Assembly: GCA_902773195.1 (NCBI GenBank)
Contig: CACYDL010000074.1
Span: forward strand, 1-10,802
DNA: 10,802 nt
Reading direction: 5' to 3'
DNA from: an uncultured Lachnospiraceae bacterium
GTDB taxonomy: Bacteria; Bacillota_A; Clostridia; Lachnospirales; Lachnospiraceae
Of the stretch, positions 1-6,055 are shown one piece after another. The notes under the pieces were generated by a model. The model had not been told where the DNA came from and searched no databases. It was given only the letters and a program-made list of their open reading frames with translations. Made by a program: the position numbers and the translations under genes. Within the stretch, counting starts at the first letter, position 1. Each line of letters begins with the position of its first letter.

Positions 1-1
1 C

Positions 2-97
2 GGGGAGGGGAGAAAGAGGGAATTCGCGGACGGGCTGACGGAAGGAATCTGCGTCCGGCCGGCGTATGGAAAAAGCGGCTTCTGTCTGATAGAATAA
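2..97 (+). CDS. Possible 3' end of an upstream gene (partial)
   Basis: The frame starting at base 2 stays open from the window edge to a TAA at 95-97, giving a 31-residue tail that ends in GKSGFCLIE. Most third codon positions in this frame are G or C, as in the real genes of the window; the frame starting at base 1 is also open (to 103-105) but has a less biased third position. I do not recognise a family from so short a tail. If real, it lies just upstream of, and overlaps, the candidate promoter of the kinase gene. The alternative is that the region is non-coding. Confidence 0.4.
   Translation, partial: GEGRKREFADGLTEGICVRPAYGKSGFCLIE
67..95 (+). promoter_or_regulatory. Candidate sigma-A promoter with extended -10 for the kinase gene
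   Basis: A TGGAAA at 67-72 lies 17 bp before TAGAAT at 90-95, and the -10 is preceded by TGA, giving an extended -10 (TGnTAGAAT). Transcription would begin near 102, so the mRNA would carry a leader of about 200 nt containing the whole 11-bp repeat array. The same -35 hexamer, the same 17-bp spacing and the same TGA extension occur in front of deoD. It overlaps the end of the possible upstream gene. Confidence 0.45.
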
Positions 98-139
98 CGG
101 AATAAGGTATGCCGCTGTCCGGCTCCGGCCGGCGGCGGA

Positions 140-260
140 GAAGCGGCGTAGAAGCGGCCTGGAAGCGGCGTAGAAGCGCCGTAGAAACGCCGGAGAAGTG
201 CCGGAAAAGTACCGGGAAAGAGCCGGAGAAGCGCCGGAAAAGTGCCGTAGAAGTGCCGGA
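140..260 (+). repeat. 11-bp tandem repeat, 11 copies, in the kinase leader
   Basis: Exactly eleven consecutive 11-bp units run from 140 to 260 with consensus GAAGYGCCGKA. Examples are GAAGCGGCGTA (140-150 and 162-172), GAAGCGCCGTA (173-183), GAAGTGCCGGA (195-205 and 250-260) and GAAGCGCCGGA (228-238). Degenerate copies flank it on each side (129-139 and 261-271). Units differ mainly at positions 1, 4-7 and 10-11, and the GAA/AAA start and the central C are the best kept. Because 11 is not a multiple of 3, translation through the array gives an 11-residue periodic, Arg/Lys/Glu-rich peptide in any frame, so open frames here are expected and are not evidence of coding. The array ends about 40 bases before the kinase start codon. 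Confidence 0.9.
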
Positions 261-283
261 GAAAACGGCGCGGCGGCCAGGAG

Positions 284-296
284 AGGAGGGCGGAGG
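284..296 (+). promoter_or_regulatory. Ribosome binding site deciding the kinase start
   Basis: AGGAGGG at 284-290 and GGAGG at 292-296 precede the ATG at 301; the second is spaced 4 nt and the first 10 nt from it. The upstream in-frame ATG at 109 has only a weak AAGG almost touching the start codon. This favours translation from 301 rather than a 64-residue extension through the repeat array. Confidence 0.75.
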
Positions 297-300
297 AAAA

Positions 301-1227
301 ATGAAGAAAACGCTGGTCATCGGATCCGCGGTCTGCGACGTTGTCATTCCCGTCGGGCATCTTCCTTCCAGAGGAGAAGACATCAATTTCCGCCAGCAGG
401 AGCTGTCGCTGGGAGGCTGCGCCCTCAACGTCTGCGACTGCCTGCGCCATTTCGGGGTTCCGTTTATCCCGTTTCTCCCGGTCGGCGGCGGCATCTACGG
501 CCGTTTTGTGAGAGAGCGTCTCGGGGAGAGAGGCATCGTATCCTTCTGCGGCGCCTCGGAGAAAGAGAACGGGTGCTGCTATTGTCTGGTGGAGCCGGAC
601 GGCGAGCGGACCTTTCTGTGCTGCCACGGGGCGGAGTATCTGTTTGAGGAGGAGTGGTTTGCCCGGTTCGAGGAGAGCGAAGAGGCGGAAAACACCGGCA
701 GCGTCTACGTGTGCGGTCTGGAGATCGAGGACGGGACCGGCGAGCGGATCCTCGATTTCCTGGAGCGCCACAGGGAGTACAGGATCTTCTTTGCTCCCAG
801 CGCCAGGATCTGCATGATCCAGCCGGAGAGAATGGAGCGGATGCTGGATCTGGGGCCGTTGCTTCATCTCAATGAGGACGAAGCCCTCCGCTATACGCGC
901 TGCGGTACGGTCGAGGAGGCGGGGCGGATGCTGCTTAGCCGGACGGGCAGTACGGTGCTTGTGACCCTCGGCGGCAGGGGATGCCTGATCTTCCGGGCGG
1001 AGGACGGAGCGCTGATACGCACGGAGGCATATCCCGCGGGGGAAAAGGGAGACACCATCGGAGCGGGTGACTGTCACATCGGCAGCGTGATCGCCCTGCT
1101 CCAGAAGGGCTTCGACATGGAGCAGGCGGTCCGCGGCGCGAACCGCGTCGCGGCGGCCGTCGTCGGCACGAGGGGAGCCCTCCTCACCGGGGAGCAGTTC
1201 CGGAGCGCGGCCGCCCCGTTTTTGTGA
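301..1227 (+). CDS. PfkB/ribokinase-family sugar or nucleoside kinase
   Basis: A 308-residue protein, the usual length for the cytosolic PfkB kinases that transfer phosphate from ATP to a hydroxymethyl group of a sugar or nucleoside. Visible motifs: the N-terminal strand with Asp13 (VIGSAVCDVV), the substrate-binding LGGCALNVCD at 37-46 with the paired glycines and Asn43, the N-x-x-E motif NEDE at 191-194, and the C-terminal signature DTIGAGDCHIGS at 251-262, whose GAGD forms the anion hole and whose Asp257 is the catalytic base. The start at 301 was chosen because MKKTLVIGS begins the fold and a strong ribosome binding site precedes it. An in-frame extension to 109 is only low-complexity sequence from the repeat array. 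The protein has about 15 cysteines, including GCCYCL at 91-96 and CC at 107-108, which is unusually many. The substrate cannot be read from sequence. The neighbouring purine phosphorylase and nucleoside importer suggest a nucleoside or a ribose-derived product; ribose or pseudouridine are alternatives. Confidence 0.85.
   Translation: MKKTLVIGSAVCDVVIPVGHLPSRGEDINFRQQELSLGGCALNVCDCLRHFGVPFIPFLPVGGGIYGRFVRERLGERGIVSFCGASEKENGCCYCLVEPDGERTFLCCHGAEYLFEEEWFARFEESEEAENTGSVYVCGLEIEDGTGERILDFLERHREYRIFFAPSARICMIQPERMERMLDLGPLLHLNEDEALRYTRCGTVEEAGRMLLSRTGSTVLVTLGGRGCLIFRAEDGALIRTEAYPAGEKGDTIGAGDCHIGSVIALLQKGFDMEQAVRGANRVAAAVVGTRGALLTGEQFRSAAAPFL
1188..1223 (+). terminator. Weak candidate terminator at the kinase stop
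   Basis: CGGGG (1188-1192) can pair with CCCCG (1214-1218), with an inner CGG/CCG pairing (1201-1203 with 1211-1213), and five Ts follow at 1219-1223. The structure lies within the last codons of the kinase gene. The outer stem is only five base pairs with a bulge, so it may be a chance product of GC-rich coding sequence. It would separate the kinase transcript from the promoter that follows. Confidence 0.25.
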
Positions 1228-1236
1228 ATCGTGTTG

Positions 1237-1265
1237 TGGAAATTGCACAGTGTGGGTGATATACT
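1237..1265 (+). promoter_or_regulatory. Candidate sigma-A promoter with extended -10 for deoD
   Basis: TATACT at 1260-1265 is preceded by TGA (1257-1259), giving a TGnTATACT extended -10. TGGAAA at 1237-1242 lies exactly 17 bp upstream as a weak -35. It is the most AT-rich stretch between the kinase stop and deoD and matches the design of the promoter at 67-95. The predicted start near 1272 gives a leader of about 65 nt to the deoD ATG. It probably serves deoD and, by read-through, the importer genes. Confidence 0.5.
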
Positions 1266-1336
1266 GTCAGATAGTTACAGAACATTTTGCCTGAAAGGGA
1301 ATGAATCATCCTGAGAGCAGAAAGGAAGGGAAGAAT

Positions 1337-2044
1337 ATGGCTACTCCTCATAACAGCGCGGAGAAGGGACAGATCGCGAAATCGGTTCTTCTGCCCGGAG
1401 ATCCGCTGAGGGCACAGTTCATCGCCGAGAATTTTCTGACGGATCCGGTACAGTTCAACAGCGTGAGAGGCATCCTCGGATACACGGGGACCTACAACGG
1501 CAAGCCGGTGTCGGTCATGGCCACGGGCATGGGCTGCCCTTCGATCGGCATCTACACCTATGAGCTGATCCATTTTTACGAGGTGGAGAACCTGATCCGC
1601 ATCGGCTCCTGCGGCGCCATGCAGCCGGATATGAAGCTGGGCGACATCGTCATGGCCCAGGGCGCCTGCACCGATTCCAACTACGCCGACCAGTTCCGGC
1701 TTCCGGGGCAGTTCTGCGCCGTGGCCGACTTCGACCTGCTTCTTGGGGCGAAGGAGTCCGCCGACCGCCACGGCTTCCGCTACAGGATCGGGACGGTCAA
1801 CTGCACCGACGTGTTCTACCGGAAGAACGATCCCTGGAGGGACTGGGCGGAGATGGGCGTCCTGGCCAGCGAGATGGAGAGCTTCGCCCTCTACTGCAAC
1901 GCCGCCGCCGGCAAGGCGAAGGCGCTCGCCATGTTCACGGTCTCCGACTCCCTGGTGACCGGGGAACAGATGTCCTCCCATGACAGACAGACAAGCTTCA
2001 CCAACATGATGACGGTCGCGCTGGAGACAGCCTGCGGGGCCTGA
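1337..2044 (+). CDS. deoD: Purine nucleoside phosphorylase, DeoD type
   Basis: A 235-residue cytosolic enzyme, close to the roughly 239 residues of the hexameric E. coli DeoD. The family reversibly splits purine (deoxy)ribonucleosides with phosphate into the free base and (deoxy)ribose 1-phosphate. Recognisable features: MATPH start with the His (residue 5) that reaches into the neighbouring subunit's site, the phosphate-binding GDPLR at 21-25, VRG with Arg44, RIGSCGA at 88-94, the nucleoside-binding SEMES at 178-182, and the catalytic VSD with Asp204 followed by Arg217 in HDRQTSF. The residue after the catalytic Asp is Ser (VSDSLVT) where E. coli has His, a difference near the base site. The ATG at 1337 was preferred to the in-frame ATG at 1301 because the family starts at MATPH and AAGGAAGGGAA precedes it. 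It lies between the kinase and the nucleoside importer, consistent with salvage of imported purine nucleosides. Confidence 0.93.
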   Translation: MATPHNSAEKGQIAKSVLLPGDPLRAQFIAENFLTDPVQFNSVRGILGYTGTYNGKPVSVMATGMGCPSIGIYTYELIHFYEVENLIRIGSCGAMQPDMKLGDIVMAQGACTDSNYADQFRLPGQFCAVADFDLLLGAKESADRHGFRYRIGTVNCTDVFYRKNDPWRDWAEMGVLASEMESFALYCNAAAGKAKALAMFTVSDSLVTGEQMSSHDRQTSFTNMMTVALETACGA

Positions 2045-2113
2045 AGACGAACAGGGCGGAACAGGAAGGACGGGCGGAGAACCGCAGGCGCCTTTCTGAG
2101 CTGATAGTTTCAT

Positions 2114-2148
2114 CATTTCACACTGCAGGGAATCTGCAGCCATTTCAC
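2114..2148 (+). promoter_or_regulatory. Leader hairpin flanked by a direct repeat, before the binding-protein gene
   Basis: CTGCAG at 2123-2128 and CTGCAG at 2134-2139 can form a 6-bp stem with a GGAAT loop. The octamer CATTTCAC occurs on each side, at 2114-2121 and 2141-2148. The element ends eight bases before the AAGGAGGT ribosome binding site (2156-2163). A TGATAGTTT at 2102-2110 just upstream resembles an extended -10, but there is no good -35. It could be an operator or an mRNA leader structure; no known riboswitch fold is recognised. Confidence 0.35.
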
Positions 2149-2168
2149 GCGAAACAAGGAGGTAGATT

Positions 2169-3236
2169 ATGAAAAAACGTACAGTCCTGCTTGCGGCGGC
2201 CGTATCTGCGGCGCTCACCTTATCGGCCGGAACGGCGGTCATGGCCGACGCGCCGGATTTCACGGGGGAAGGCTCCATTGTCTATGTCGTCACGGGCCTC
2301 GGCGATATGTCTTTCAATGATTCCGGCGAGGTCGGCATGAACACCCTGCGCGCAGCCGGATACGACGTCAAGACGGTCGAGACCGGAGACGACGCGTCGG
2401 ATTATCTCAATACGATGTATGATCTGCTGGACATCGGCTATGATTACGTGATCGCCAGCTCCACCTACCAGGAGCAGATCGAGACGGTGGCTCCGGAATA
2501 TCCGGATACGAAGTTCGTCCTGTTCGACATCAACTCCGACTCGGAAGTCAAGGCGGACAACATTCTGTACATCTATTTCAAGCAGAACGAGTCCTCCTAC
2601 CTCGGCGGCATCGTCGCGGCGGGGCTCTCCGAAAGCGGCGCGATCGGCGCGATCGGCGGCGTCGAGAACCCGGTCATCAAGGACTTCATCACCGGCTATG
2701 TGGACGGCGCCATGTCCTACAGGGAGGACGTCAAGGTCAGCACCGGCTGGGTCGGCGACTGGAGCAATACCGCGAAGATGAAGGAAATCTGCAATACGCA
2801 GAATTCCAGCGCGGGCGTCGACGTCTTCTTCCCGATCGCGGGCGGCGCCGGAACCGGCGCGTTTGAGGCGTCCACGGAGATCGACGGAGCCTGGTCGCTG
2901 GGCGTCGACTCTGATCAGTACGAGGCCTTCATCGGCAGCAACGAGGCCTTCGCGAAGGTCATCCCGACCTCCGTCACGAAGGAAGTCGGCAATACCATGG
3001 TCAGCCTGTTCAAGGATCCCTCCGCCATCGAGTGGGGCACCCTGAAGGCCATGGGCGTCGCCGAGGACGCGGTCGGCCTCGCCGAGAACGATTACTACAA
3101 GGAGGTCGTCCCGGAGGAGATCCGTGACGCCGTGGAAAAGGCCAAGGAAGGCATCAAGGACGGCTCCATCGTCGTGAAGTCCTATTTTGACGGGACAGAG
3201 GACGACTACGCCGCTCTGATCAGCTCTGTCAGCTGA
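2169..3236 (+). CDS. BMP-family substrate-binding protein of a nucleoside ABC importer
   Basis: A 355-residue exported protein of the Bmp/Med/PnrA family (PF02608-type), whose characterised members bind purine or other nucleosides; it resembles B. subtilis NupN. It has a signal peptide: basic MKKR, hydrophobic core at about 6-20, and likely signal peptidase I sites after Ala26 (VMA) or Ala28. The mature part shows family motifs: GLGDMSFNDSG at 43-53, the YDYVIASS and KFVLFDIN strands near 91-122, NESSYLGGIVAAG at 140-152, and GVDSDQ at 245-250. There is no cysteine in the signal region, so it lacks the lipobox usual for monoderm binding proteins. The start is firm: AAGGAGGT lies 5 nt before the ATG. 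It is followed by a strong terminator and then by the ATPase and permease genes of the same importer. Confidence 0.92.
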   Translation: MKKRTVLLAAAVSAALTLSAGTAVMADAPDFTGEGSIVYVVTGLGDMSFNDSGEVGMNTLRAAGYDVKTVETGDDASDYLNTMYDLLDIGYDYVIASSTYQEQIETVAPEYPDTKFVLFDINSDSEVKADNILYIYFKQNESSYLGGIVAAGLSESGAIGAIGGVENPVIKDFITGYVDGAMSYREDVKVSTGWVGDWSNTAKMKEICNTQNSSAGVDVFFPIAGGAGTGAFEASTEIDGAWSLGVDSDQYEAFIGSNEAFAKVIPTSVTKEVGNTMVSLFKDPSAIEWGTLKAMGVAEDAVGLAENDYYKEVVPEEIRDAVEKAKEGIKDGSIVVKSYFDGTEDDYAALISSVS

Positions 3237-3257
3237 TCCGCGCCGGAAAAGCGGATC
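3218..3257 (+). promoter_or_regulatory. Two mutually exclusive hairpins across the binding-protein stop codon
   Basis: GATCAGCT (3218-3225) pairs perfectly with AGCTGATC (3231-3238) around a 5-nt loop. The GATC at 3235-3238 also starts GATCCGC (3235-3241), which pairs perfectly with GCGGATC (3251-3257) around a 9-nt loop. Only one can form at a time. The first overlaps the stop codon (3234-3236), so a terminating ribosome would favour the second. Neither is followed by a T run, so they are not terminators themselves; 3'-end stabilisation is a plausible role. Confidence 0.4.
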
Positions 3258-3286
3258 TGCCTGTCAGAGGTACCGAAAATCAGCAC

Positions 3287-3323
3287 GGGACCCTGCAGCT
3301 TATCCAGTGCAGGGTCCCTTTTT
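3287..3323 (+). terminator. Strong intrinsic terminator between binding protein and ATPase
   Basis: GGGACCCTGCA (3287-3297) pairs perfectly with TGCAGGGTCCC (3308-3318) around a 10-nt loop, followed by TTTTT at 3319-3323. The 11-bp GC-rich stem and T run make this a textbook intrinsic terminator. It lies inside the importer gene set, about 100 bases before the ATPase start. It would give partial termination and an excess of binding protein over the membrane complex. No convincing promoter was seen between it and the ATPase gene, though a GC-rich hairpin (CCGGGG 3326-3331 with CCCCGG) follows it. Confidence 0.85.
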
Positions 3324-3425
3324 ATCCGGGGGAGCGGCCCCGGCCTGTCCGGAGCCGGATCCATCTCTTCCCGCGGCGCGGAAAACCACCCGGCCGGCAC
3401 ATAAGCCCGAATCAGAGGAAAACAT

Positions 3426-4970
3426 ATGGAAGCGTTGAAAATGGAGCATATCACGAAGATCTATCCCAATGGCTTCGTGGCAAACAAGGACATCACCTTT
3501 ACCGTTCAGCAGGGGGAGATCCACGCGCTCGTCGGAGAGAACGGCGCGGGCAAGACAACCCTGATGAAGGTGCTGTTCGGCATGGAACAGCCCCAGGACG
3601 GCAGCATCTATGTGAACGAGAAAAAAGTCAGGATCAGTTCGCCGCTGGAGGCGATCAGCCTGGGCGTCGGAATGGTCCATCAGCATTTCATGCTGCTGCC
3701 GTCCATGAGCGTCGCCCAGAACGTGACTCTGGGAATGGAGCCGAAGAAGAACGGGCTGGTGGACGAGGAGAAGGCGGTCCGGATGACGCAGGAGATGTCG
3801 GACAAGTACAGGTTCGGCCTGGACGCCCGCGCGCGGGTGGCGGACCTGTCCGTCGGCCTGATGCAGAAGGTCGAGATCCTGAAAGCCCTGATCCGCGGGG
3901 CGAAGGTACTGATCCTGGATGAGCCGACGGCGGTTCTGACGCCCCAGGAGACGCGGGAGCTGTTTGAGCAGCTGAAGCTTCTTCGGGAGAGCGGCCATTC
4001 CATCATCTTTATCTCGCATAAGCTGGAGGAAGTGATGGAGCTCTGCGACAACGTCACGGTGCTCCGCCACGGATACTGCAACGGGACGTATCCCATCGGG
4101 GAGCTGGACGCCGCGAAGATCTCCCGGCTCATGGTGGGCCGCGACGTCGTCCTGAAGATCGAGAAGGAGGATCCGAAGCCCGGGGAACCGGTCCTCGAGG
4201 TCCGGGATCTCGTCTGCGTGAACAGCGAGGGCAAGAACGCCGTGGACGGGGTCTCCTTTACAATCCGCGGCGGCGAGGTGGTCGGTATCGCGGGCGTGGA
4301 AGGCAACGGCCAGAGCTATCTGTCGGACTGCATCAGCGGCATGACCGGCTATGAATCCGGAAGCGTGAGGCTGAACGGACGGGATCTTGCCGGGATGAAG
4401 ATCAGCGAGATCCGCCGGACCGGCATGTCCGTGATACCGGAGGACCGGATGTCCGTGGGATGCGTAAACGGCCTGTCCGTGCGCGGCAACGCCGTCGCCG
4501 ACCGGTATGAGAAAAAGGAAAACATGAGCGGCATCTTCCTGAGCGCGAAGAAGCAGAGGGAGATCACCGAGGAGATGATCCGGGAATTCGAGATTTCCTG
4601 CGACAGTCAGGACGAAGCGATCCGCTTCCTGTCCGGCGGAAATATCCAGAAGGTGGTCGTGGCCCGCGAATTCACCAGCGGCGCGAATTTTGTGCTGGCG
4701 AATCAGCCCACGCGCGGCGTGGACGTCGGCACCGCGGAGATGATCCGCAAGTACCTGGTGCGTCAGACCCGCGAGAAGGGGATCGGTTCTCTCCTGATCT
4801 CAGCGGACCTGAACGAGATTCTTGAAGTGAGCGACCGCCTGCTGGTCATGAGGCAGGGCAGGATCGTCGCGGCATTTCCGAAAGCGAACATGGTCAATGT
4901 GGACGTGCTCGGCGAATACATGCTGGGCATCAGGACCATGACTGCCGAAGAGATGGAGGGCCTGTTATGA
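3426..4970 (+). CDS. Nucleoside ABC importer, duplicated ATP-binding subunit
   Basis: A 514-residue cytosolic ATPase with two fused nucleotide-binding domains, as in B. subtilis NupO/YufO and RbsA-type importers. Domain 1 has Walker A GENGAGKTT at 37-45, Q-loop Gln86, the family-variant signature LSVGLMQ at 141-147, Walker B VLILDE at 161-166 and switch His198. Domain 2 is degenerate as is normal in this family: its P-loop reads GVEGNGQS (290-297) without the Walker lysine, the signature LSGGNIQ is at 402-408, and the Walker B region reads LANQPTRGVD at 424-433 with Gln in place of the catalytic Glu. One active and one degenerate site are therefore expected. A GAGG-containing ribosome binding site precedes the ATG at 3426. 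The stop overlaps the next start as ATGA, indicating translational coupling to the first permease. Confidence 0.93.
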   Translation: MEALKMEHITKIYPNGFVANKDITFTVQQGEIHALVGENGAGKTTLMKVLFGMEQPQDGSIYVNEKKVRISSPLEAISLGVGMVHQHFMLLPSMSVAQNVTLGMEPKKNGLVDEEKAVRMTQEMSDKYRFGLDARARVADLSVGLMQKVEILKALIRGAKVLILDEPTAVLTPQETRELFEQLKLLRESGHSIIFISHKLEEVMELCDNVTVLRHGYCNGTYPIGELDAAKISRLMVGRDVVLKIEKEDPKPGEPVLEVRDLVCVNSEGKNAVDGVSFTIRGGEVVGIAGVEGNGQSYLSDCISGMTGYESGSVRLNGRDLAGMKISEIRRTGMSVIPEDRMSVGCVNGLSVRGNAVADRYEKKENMSGIFLSAKKQREITEEMIREFEISCDSQDEAIRFLSGGNIQKVVVAREFTSGANFVLANQPTRGVDVGTAEMIRKYLVRQTREKGIGSLLISADLNEILEVSDRLLVMRQGRIVAAFPKANMVNVDVLGEYMLGIRTMTAEEMEGLL

Positions 4971-6055
4971 ATAACGCAAAAAAGATCGAAACCTGGTTTG
5001 ACCTGTTCCGGATTCTTGTCGCGGTGGCGGTCGCCTATGTGATCGCGCTGATCATACTGGCGGTCATCTCCGACGACCCGGTCTACGTGATCGGACAGTT
5101 CATCGCGGGACCCTTCTCCACCTTCCGGCGGTTCGGCAACATACTGACCACCATGATCCCGATCATGTTCACCGGCGTCTGCATGTGCTTCGTCTACGCC
5201 ATCAACAAGTTCAACCTCATCGGGGAGGGCGCCGTCAATCTGGGCGGATGCTTCTCCGCCTGTGTGGCCATCGCCCTGTCCGACAAGGTGCCGGCGCCGC
5301 TGCTGCTGGTCATCGTCATCGCGGTCGGAGCCCTCGCCGGCATGGCGTGTTCTCTGGTGCCGGCGCTGGCGGACCAGGTGTTCCACGCGGACGTCTGCGT
5401 CGTCTCGCTGATGATGAACTACATTCTCCTGTATATCACCAGCTATATCCTGAAGTACCGGATCAAGGATCCCGGATCGTCGATCACGGCCTCCTACAAG
5501 TGGTCCTCAGCCCTGAAGCTGTCGAACCTGATCCCGAAGACTTCCGTCCACACCGGATTCCTGATCGCCCTCGCCTGCGTGGTGTTCGCGGCGGTCCTGT
5601 TCTACAAGATGCCCTTCGGCTACCGGATGCGCGTGGTGGGCCTGAATCCGCTGTTCGCGAAATACATCGGCATCCCGGTCATGTCCACCATCATCCTCGC
5701 CCAGGTGATCGGCGGGGCCTTCGCGGGCATCGGCGGCACGGTCCAGGTGCTCGGCATGTTCCAGAGCTATCAGTGGACCTCCCTGACGGGCTACGGCTTT
5801 GACGGCCTGATGATCGCGGTGCTGGCGCGGAAAAATCCTGCCTTTGTTCCCCTCAGCGCGTTCCTGATCGCCTACATCAGGACCGGGGCGGACATTGTCT
5901 CCAGGACGACGGACATCCCGCCGGAATTCGTATCGATTATCCAGGGAATCATCATTGTTCTGGTCGCGGCGGAAATGTTCCTGAGCGGCTTCAAGAGCCG
6001 GTTGATCTTCAGCTCCGCCAGGAAGGCGCTTGCGAGAAAGGAGGAGAAGGCATGA
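4967..6055 (+). CDS. Nucleoside ABC importer permease, first subunit (NupP/YufP-like)
   Basis: A 362-residue integral membrane protein of the branched-chain amino acid/ribose-type permease superfamily (BPD_transp_2). A first membrane segment lies near residues 12-34 and several more follow through the protein. Characteristic stretches are FNLIGEGAVNLGG near 82-94, the VSLMMNYI segment, the cytosolic YRMRVVGLNPLFAKYIGI that contacts the ATPase, a Gly-rich GGAFAGIGGT, and GYGFDGLMIAVLARKNP near the C-terminal third. It ends in a basic tail. Both ends are coupled by ATGA overlaps, upstream to the ATPase and downstream to the second permease. It forms a heterodimeric translocation path with that second permease. 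Confidence 0.9.
   Translation: MNNAKKIETWFDLFRILVAVAVAYVIALIILAVISDDPVYVIGQFIAGPFSTFRRFGNILTTMIPIMFTGVCMCFVYAINKFNLIGEGAVNLGGCFSACVAIALSDKVPAPLLLVIVIAVGALAGMACSLVPALADQVFHADVCVVSLMMNYILLYITSYILKYRIKDPGSSITASYKWSSALKLSNLIPKTSVHTGFLIALACVVFAAVLFYKMPFGYRMRVVGLNPLFAKYIGIPVMSTIILAQVIGGAFAGIGGTVQVLGMFQSYQWTSLTGYGFDGLMIAVLARKNPAFVPLSAFLIAYIRTGADIVSRTTDIPPEFVSIIQGIIIVLVAAEMFLSGFKSRLIFSSARKALARKEEKA

Noticed and set aside
140..260. CRISPR-like array
   Set aside because: The repeats are contiguous 11-bp units with no unique spacers, and no cas genes are present.
198..647. Plus-strand frame beginning in the repeat array and overlapping the kinase gene
   Set aside because: Out of frame with the kinase, Arg-rich, and explained by the repeat array being open in several frames.
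1228..1336. Purine riboswitch upstream of deoD
   Set aside because: The leader is short and I could not find the three-helix layout with the conserved loop and junction bases of purine-class riboswitches.
2045..2168. Small gene between deoD and the binding-protein gene
   Set aside because: No start with a ribosome binding site opens a meaningful frame here; the stretch is better explained as leader sequence with a hairpin and direct repeat.
1184..2278. Minus-strand open frame of 364 codons opposite deoD
   Set aside because: deoD on the plus strand matches its family end to end, and the antisense translation resembles nothing known.
4284..4767. Inactivating mutations in the second ATPase domain
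   Set aside because: The missing Walker lysine and the Gln in the Walker B region are normal for the second domain of Nup/RbsA-type ATPases, so this is not a decaying gene.
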